The position numbers and the translations under genes are program-made. DNA of 16,511 nt from an uncultured Opitutia bacterium (GTDB lineage: Bacteria > Verrucomicrobiota > Verrucomicrobiia > Opitutales > UBA953), in NCBI GenBank assembly GCA_903910245.1, contig CAIVYX010000146.1, positions 1 to 16,511 of the forward strand, written 5' to 3'. Below are positions 13,942 to 16,511 of the stretch, one piece after another. Position 1 is the stretch's first letter. Every line of letters begins with the position of its first letter. The notes under the pieces were generated by a model that searched no databases, was not told the origin of the DNA, and saw only the letters and a list, made by a program, of their open reading frames with translations.

Positions 13942-14720
13942 AAGACGCGGAGCTTGGCTGGCGCGATGAAGACGGCTTTTCCTGAGTCATCCTTGATGAA
14001 GACCGCATCGCTGAGTGATTCCTTCACGGTGCCAGCCGTCGCGGGGGATTCCGACGGAAACGCGGTCAGGATTGTGAAGCTGCCGTTGGGCAGTTCGGCG
14101 ATACGCGCGCCGGCGGGGATGTGGAGGACCTCCATACCTAGGTCGGCGATGGCCGCTTCGATTTCCATGATTAACTGCTGCAGGGCTTCCTTGTCCTCGA
14201 GCTTTCCGGCGGCATTAATACGACGGGTAAACTCGGCCGTCTCGCGGATTGTCGCGAGGCGAGCCAGGGCGTTACGTAGATCGCGGCGGGAGATGATGTC
14301 CTGGAGTCGCTGGGTCTCTTTTTCACGGATGCCGAGGTCCTTGGCGAGGGCTGCGACTGCGCCGTTCATATCGCCTGGTTGGGACGGCGTATGAGGGAGC
14401 AGGTTCTGGGTGTTGCCTAGTCGAAGGATTTCTTGGCGAACTAGGCTAAGTTCGGCGACAAGTTCCGGATTAATCGCCCGTTTTGCTTCGTTTGCGAGGA
14501 GCGAGGTGTTGGTATCCTGAGTTTCGGCGAACTTGAGGTAGAGAAGGAGGAATCCCCCTAAGGCGGTCAGCAGCAGGATTAGCGATCGCGTCGAGTTGCC
14601 TTGGTCGCCGTCGCTACCGTTGGCGGCGAACTTGATGCCGGCAAGGAAGGCCAGAGCCGCCACGGAAAGGAGCGCGGCGAAAGTCAGAAGGGTTCTGATC
14701 ATGGGGAGAAAGCATCCCAT
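13932..14720 (-). CDS. Membrane-anchored GrpE-like protein, copy 2
   Basis: A 262-aa paralogue of the next gene and the first gene of the operon. It has two membrane helices (about 9-28 and 46-63), a polar coiled-coil-prone region (about 74-148), a GrpE-like helical block (LARLATIRETAEFTRRI ... QQLIMEIEAAIADLGMEVL) and the same C-terminal beta domain ending (TAGTVKESLSDAVFIKDDSG, then APAKLRVFKL). The C-termini are closer than the N-termini, so the exchange-factor-like part is the conserved portion. A second in-frame ATG at 14702 gives MIRTLLTFAALL, a more usual membrane-protein start, and may be the true one. The next gene starts two bases after its stop. Two copies could form a hetero-oligomer, since GrpE is a dimer. 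Confidence 0.68.
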   Translation of the reverse strand: MGCFLPMIRTLLTFAALLSVAALAFLAGIKFAANGSDGDQGNSTRSLILLLTALGGFLLLYLKFAETQDTNTSLLANEAKRAINPELVAELSLVRQEILRLGNTQNLLPHTPSQPGDMNGAVAALAKDLGIREKETQRLQDIISRRDLRNALARLATIRETAEFTRRINAAGKLEDKEALQQLIMEIEAAIADLGMEVLHIPAGARIAELPNGSFTILTAFPSESPATAGTVKESLSDAVFIKDDSGKAVFIAPAKLRVFKL

Positions 14721-14869
14721 CCGAGTGGGCTTTTCGTTTCAAGCCTGCATTAGCCAGATTCTTATTATTTATTGATTAAAATCCGGCCCGGGGGCGCCCC
14801 ACCCAAATAATTTGACGCAACGGGCATGTTGGGGTGAGAAAGAGATCGGTGTTTTTCTTCCTCACATTG
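14721..14869. promoter_or_regulatory. Divergent intergenic region heading the Hsp70 operon
   Basis: This roughly 150-base gap separates the first gene of the Hsp70 operon from the plus-strand zinc-ribbon gene. It combines an AT-rich block (about 14759-14782), which on the minus strand holds TTTAAT and AATAAT as possible -10 elements, with a perfect 10-bp palindrome GGGGCGCCCC at 14791-14800. That palindrome would fall near the -35 position of a minus-strand promoter. A repressor or activator site is possible. No consensus -35 and no heat-shock CIRCE-like inverted repeat is present. Confidence 0.35.
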
Positions 14870-15334
14870 ATGGCTAAGCTGCGCGTGGCCATCGCGCTGG
14901 CCGTGGTATTGTTGCTGGTCGCGGCCTTGGGTGCCTCCCCGCGGGTCGGCGTCGTGCCTGGTGAGATGGGTTGGTGGGATTGGACTTACTTTTTGATCGG
15001 CGTCCTTTTGTTCTTATCGCTCGGTGCGATGGTCTTGGTCCACTTCTTCGAGTCCGATCTCGTTCTCTGCGGTGAGCCAGGTGTCGTACCTGCATGGGCG
15101 CTGCTTTTTGGTTTCGCTGAGGTCGTCATGCCGTCTGCCGACCTGCCTCCTTTGCCGGCCTCTCCGCCGATCTATCATGTACCTAAGGAAAGGCTTTATC
15201 CTTTTACCTGCCGGAACTGCGGAGCCGGGAGCGAAGTTCCTTATGTCGGTTCCCCTTGTCCGTTCTGCGGGGAGGCTCCGGCTTCCGGCGTGAAGAAGCG
15301 TTCCATCTCCAAGGGAGGCTCCAGCGGGTTCTGA
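14870..15334 (+). CDS. Membrane protein with C-terminal zinc ribbon, 154 aa
   Basis: From ATG 14870 the protein has two membrane helices (about 5-22 and 40-60), a third weakly hydrophobic stretch (about 72-88), a Pro-rich spacer and a zinc ribbon formed by C114-x2-C117 and C130-x2-C133 (FTCRNCG, then SPCPFCGEAP). The last 15 residues are basic and Ser/Gly-rich. The frame is open from a GTG at 14834, but the ATG start places the membrane helix at the N-terminus and seems better. Zinc ribbons of this type often bind nucleic acid or protein. The next gene begins three bases after its stop. It is divergent from the Hsp70 operon and may share its control region. Confidence 0.65.
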   Translation: MAKLRVAIALAVVLLLVAALGASPRVGVVPGEMGWWDWTYFLIGVLLFLSLGAMVLVHFFESDLVLCGEPGVVPAWALLFGFAEVVMPSADLPPLPASPPIYHVPKERLYPFTCRNCGAGSEVPYVGSPCPFCGEAPASGVKKRSISKGGSSGF

Positions 15335-15337
15335 AGA

Positions 15338-15772
15338 ATGACCACCGAACCCATCAAGGTGCCTGCCCAGGCGGTCGAGCAGCCCTCCAATCAGGTCGTT
15401 CATCTGGTGGCGAGGCTGCATCGCTTCATGTTGGTGCTCGGTATCGTCCAAGGGGTGATCGGACTCGCGTACCTCGTTCTCTTCAAGATGGCGTTCGAGC
15501 CATCTCCGTGGATCGATCGCCTGGCTTTCCAGGGGCTTATCGGACTAAGCCTGTCTCTTTGCCTATGTTCCGCCGCAGCCACGTTGAAGGTAGGCCGTTG
15601 CATGAAGGCAGACTACACTTTGCTTTACACGGTCGCCGGGGGCGTGCCGTTCATCGGCACCGCATTGATCTTCACGCTCGATGTGGAGATCCGCGACTAC
15701 CTCAAGGCCAACGGTCTTACCGTCGGCCTCCTCGGCGTGTCCCAGGAAGACGCAGCGAAGTTGGTGAGCTGA
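15338..15772 (+). CDS. Multi-helix membrane protein, 144 aa
   Basis: I do not recognise this family. After a polar N-terminus of about 20 residues, it has three hydrophobic segments (about 30-49, 62-84 and 96-113) and a C-terminal cytoplasmic-looking tail, so it should be an inner-membrane protein. The start is three bases after the zinc-ribbon gene stop, and both are membrane proteins, so they probably act together. No transport or enzyme motif is visible. The 70-base gap to the next gene suggests that gene may be expressed separately. Confidence 0.65.
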   Translation: MTTEPIKVPAQAVEQPSNQVVHLVARLHRFMLVLGIVQGVIGLAYLVLFKMAFEPSPWIDRLAFQGLIGLSLSLCLCSAAATLKVGRCMKADYTLLYTVAGGVPFIGTALIFTLDVEIRDYLKANGLTVGLLGVSQEDAAKLVS

Positions 15773-15842
15773 TCATCCTCTGGCGTTTCGGCTGGCTTAA
15801 CGCTGGCGGGATGGGGCGGGGCGGGCAAAGTGAGGGGACGGT

Positions 15843-16511
15843 ATGTTCAAAAGCATTTCACAATATTTCGCCGGGGTCGGGCGGGCCATGCAGGTCCGGT
15901 CCGGGCGGGGTGGGGTGTATGCGGACGCGGGATTGGCTTCGGAGCAGTTGAAGCGGTTGACGCAGGTGCTGCCGAAGGCCCGGGCGGAGATCATCGCGGC
16001 GACGGAGGCGATTATTCAAGAGGCTGTGCTGGCCGAGATGAAGGCGACGCCTATCGCCGAGCTGAAGGACTTCGGGGCGTCGGTGGGGCCGTTGCAATCC
16101 GTGGGCTTCCGGACGGTGGCCGATCTGTCTGGGCGTTCGTTCGGTTCTTTGCTGAACTACCGAGGGGTCGGCGACGTGACGGCCGAGGCGGCAATCAAGG
16201 CCTTTGGGTTATTCCAAGAGTCCGCCCGCGCCCACGTCCGCTTGCTGCCGGATCCGGATAACCGTCGTCCTTCCGATGGCCGCTTACTGGTGGCCTTGGC
16301 GAAATATGAGACGCTCGTCCGGGAGGTCTCGACCCGCACCGAGGAGGCTCAGTCCCGTTACTTGGACACGGGCGAGCGCCTGCAGGCTCTGCGGGCCAAG
16401 ACACGTGTGCGTGATCATCTGTTCTCCTTGGGCTCGCAGGCAGACCTGGCCCGCGCAACCGCCCAGCTGGCCGTCGAATTCCGTTGGGTGAGCACGGAAG
16501 CCCGTAATCTC
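15843..16511 (+). CDS. Protein with helix-hairpin-helix-like segment, 3' end cut by the window
   Basis: ATG 15843 opens a frame of 223 codons that runs off the window. GAGG at 15832-15835 is spaced seven bases before it, a real Shine-Dalgarno. Residues about 70-120 (ELKDFGASVGPLQSVGFRTV, then LLNYRGVGDVTAEAAIKAF) look like a pair of helix-hairpin-helix units, with LQSVGF and YRGVGDVTA as the hairpins, which usually bind DNA non-specifically. The parts before and after are helical, the latter with heptad-like charge patterns. The family and any enzymatic domain would lie beyond the window; a helicase or nuclease is possible but not shown. Confidence 0.6.
   Translation, partial: MFKSISQYFAGVGRAMQVRSGRGGVYADAGLASEQLKRLTQVLPKARAEIIAATEAIIQEAVLAEMKATPIAELKDFGASVGPLQSVGFRTVADLSGRSFGSLLNYRGVGDVTAEAAIKAFGLFQESARAHVRLLPDPDNRRPSDGRLLVALAKYETLVREVSTRTEEAQSRYLDTGERLQALRAKTRVRDHLFSLGSQADLARATAQLAVEFRWVSTEARNL

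Noticed and set aside
9352..14720. Classical tellurite-resistance (ter) operon or the Shango defence system
   Set aside because: Only the TerB domain is shared. No TerC, TerD or TerZ proteins, and no helicase or ATPase of the Shango type, is present in the window.
15256..15951. Plus-strand open frame of 231 codons overlapping the membrane-protein gene
   Set aside because: The product is Arg/Gly-rich without structure and overlaps two better genes in other frames.
1..16511. CRISPR array, tRNA genes or insertion sequences
   Set aside because: Despite a Cas4-like nuclease and a CCA enzyme, I saw no regularly spaced repeats, cloverleaf-like segments, transposase or terminal inverted repeats.

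Overview
The window is about 60% GC, densely coding on both strands, and mostly lacks clear Shine-Dalgarno sequences (the genes at 3266 and 15843 are exceptions). I find no rRNA, tRNA, insertion sequence, integrase or CRISPR array, and no gene-free stretch longer than about 165 bases. Weak Shine-Dalgarno use, the gene families and the CCA-enzyme sequence make a Verrucomicrobiota-like (PVC group) bacterium my best guess, with low confidence.

Layout: (1) 1-755, minus: 5' part of a Cas4/DUF2779-like PD-(D/E)XK nuclease. (2) 918-3709, plus: a CCA tRNA nucleotidyltransferase with an HD domain, then three tandem YbjN-like paralogues. (3) 3706-7126, minus: a tight operon read from 7126 downward: an HPD-less J-domain-like protein, an unknown 152-aa protein, two Sel1-repeat proteins, an unknown 182-aa protein, and after a 96-nt gap another YbjN-like protein. 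(4) 7270-9338, plus: a 59-aa two-helix membrane protein, an unknown 172-aa protein, and a membrane-anchored TerB-like protein. (5) 9352-14720, minus: five nearly abutting or overlapping genes read from 14720 downward: two membrane-anchored GrpE-like proteins, a short Hsp70, a membrane-anchored TerB protein with a degenerate J-like tail, and an M48-like HELGH metallopeptidase. (6) 14870-16511, plus: a membrane zinc-ribbon protein, a multi-helix membrane protein, and the start of a helix-hairpin-helix protein that leaves the window.

The central inference is that regions 3-5 encode one specialised, membrane-associated Hsp70 machine. It has its own exchange factors (two GrpE-like proteins), candidate J-like partners (all lacking HPD), TerB sensors or adaptors (one with intact acidic DG motifs, one without), a protease, and Sel1 and YbjN-type adaptors that could recruit clients. 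Family assignments rest on motifs read by eye. That the genes work together is inferred from operon structure and complementary chaperone roles. Whether the job is protein quality control, stress response or anti-phage defence cannot be decided from sequence alone.
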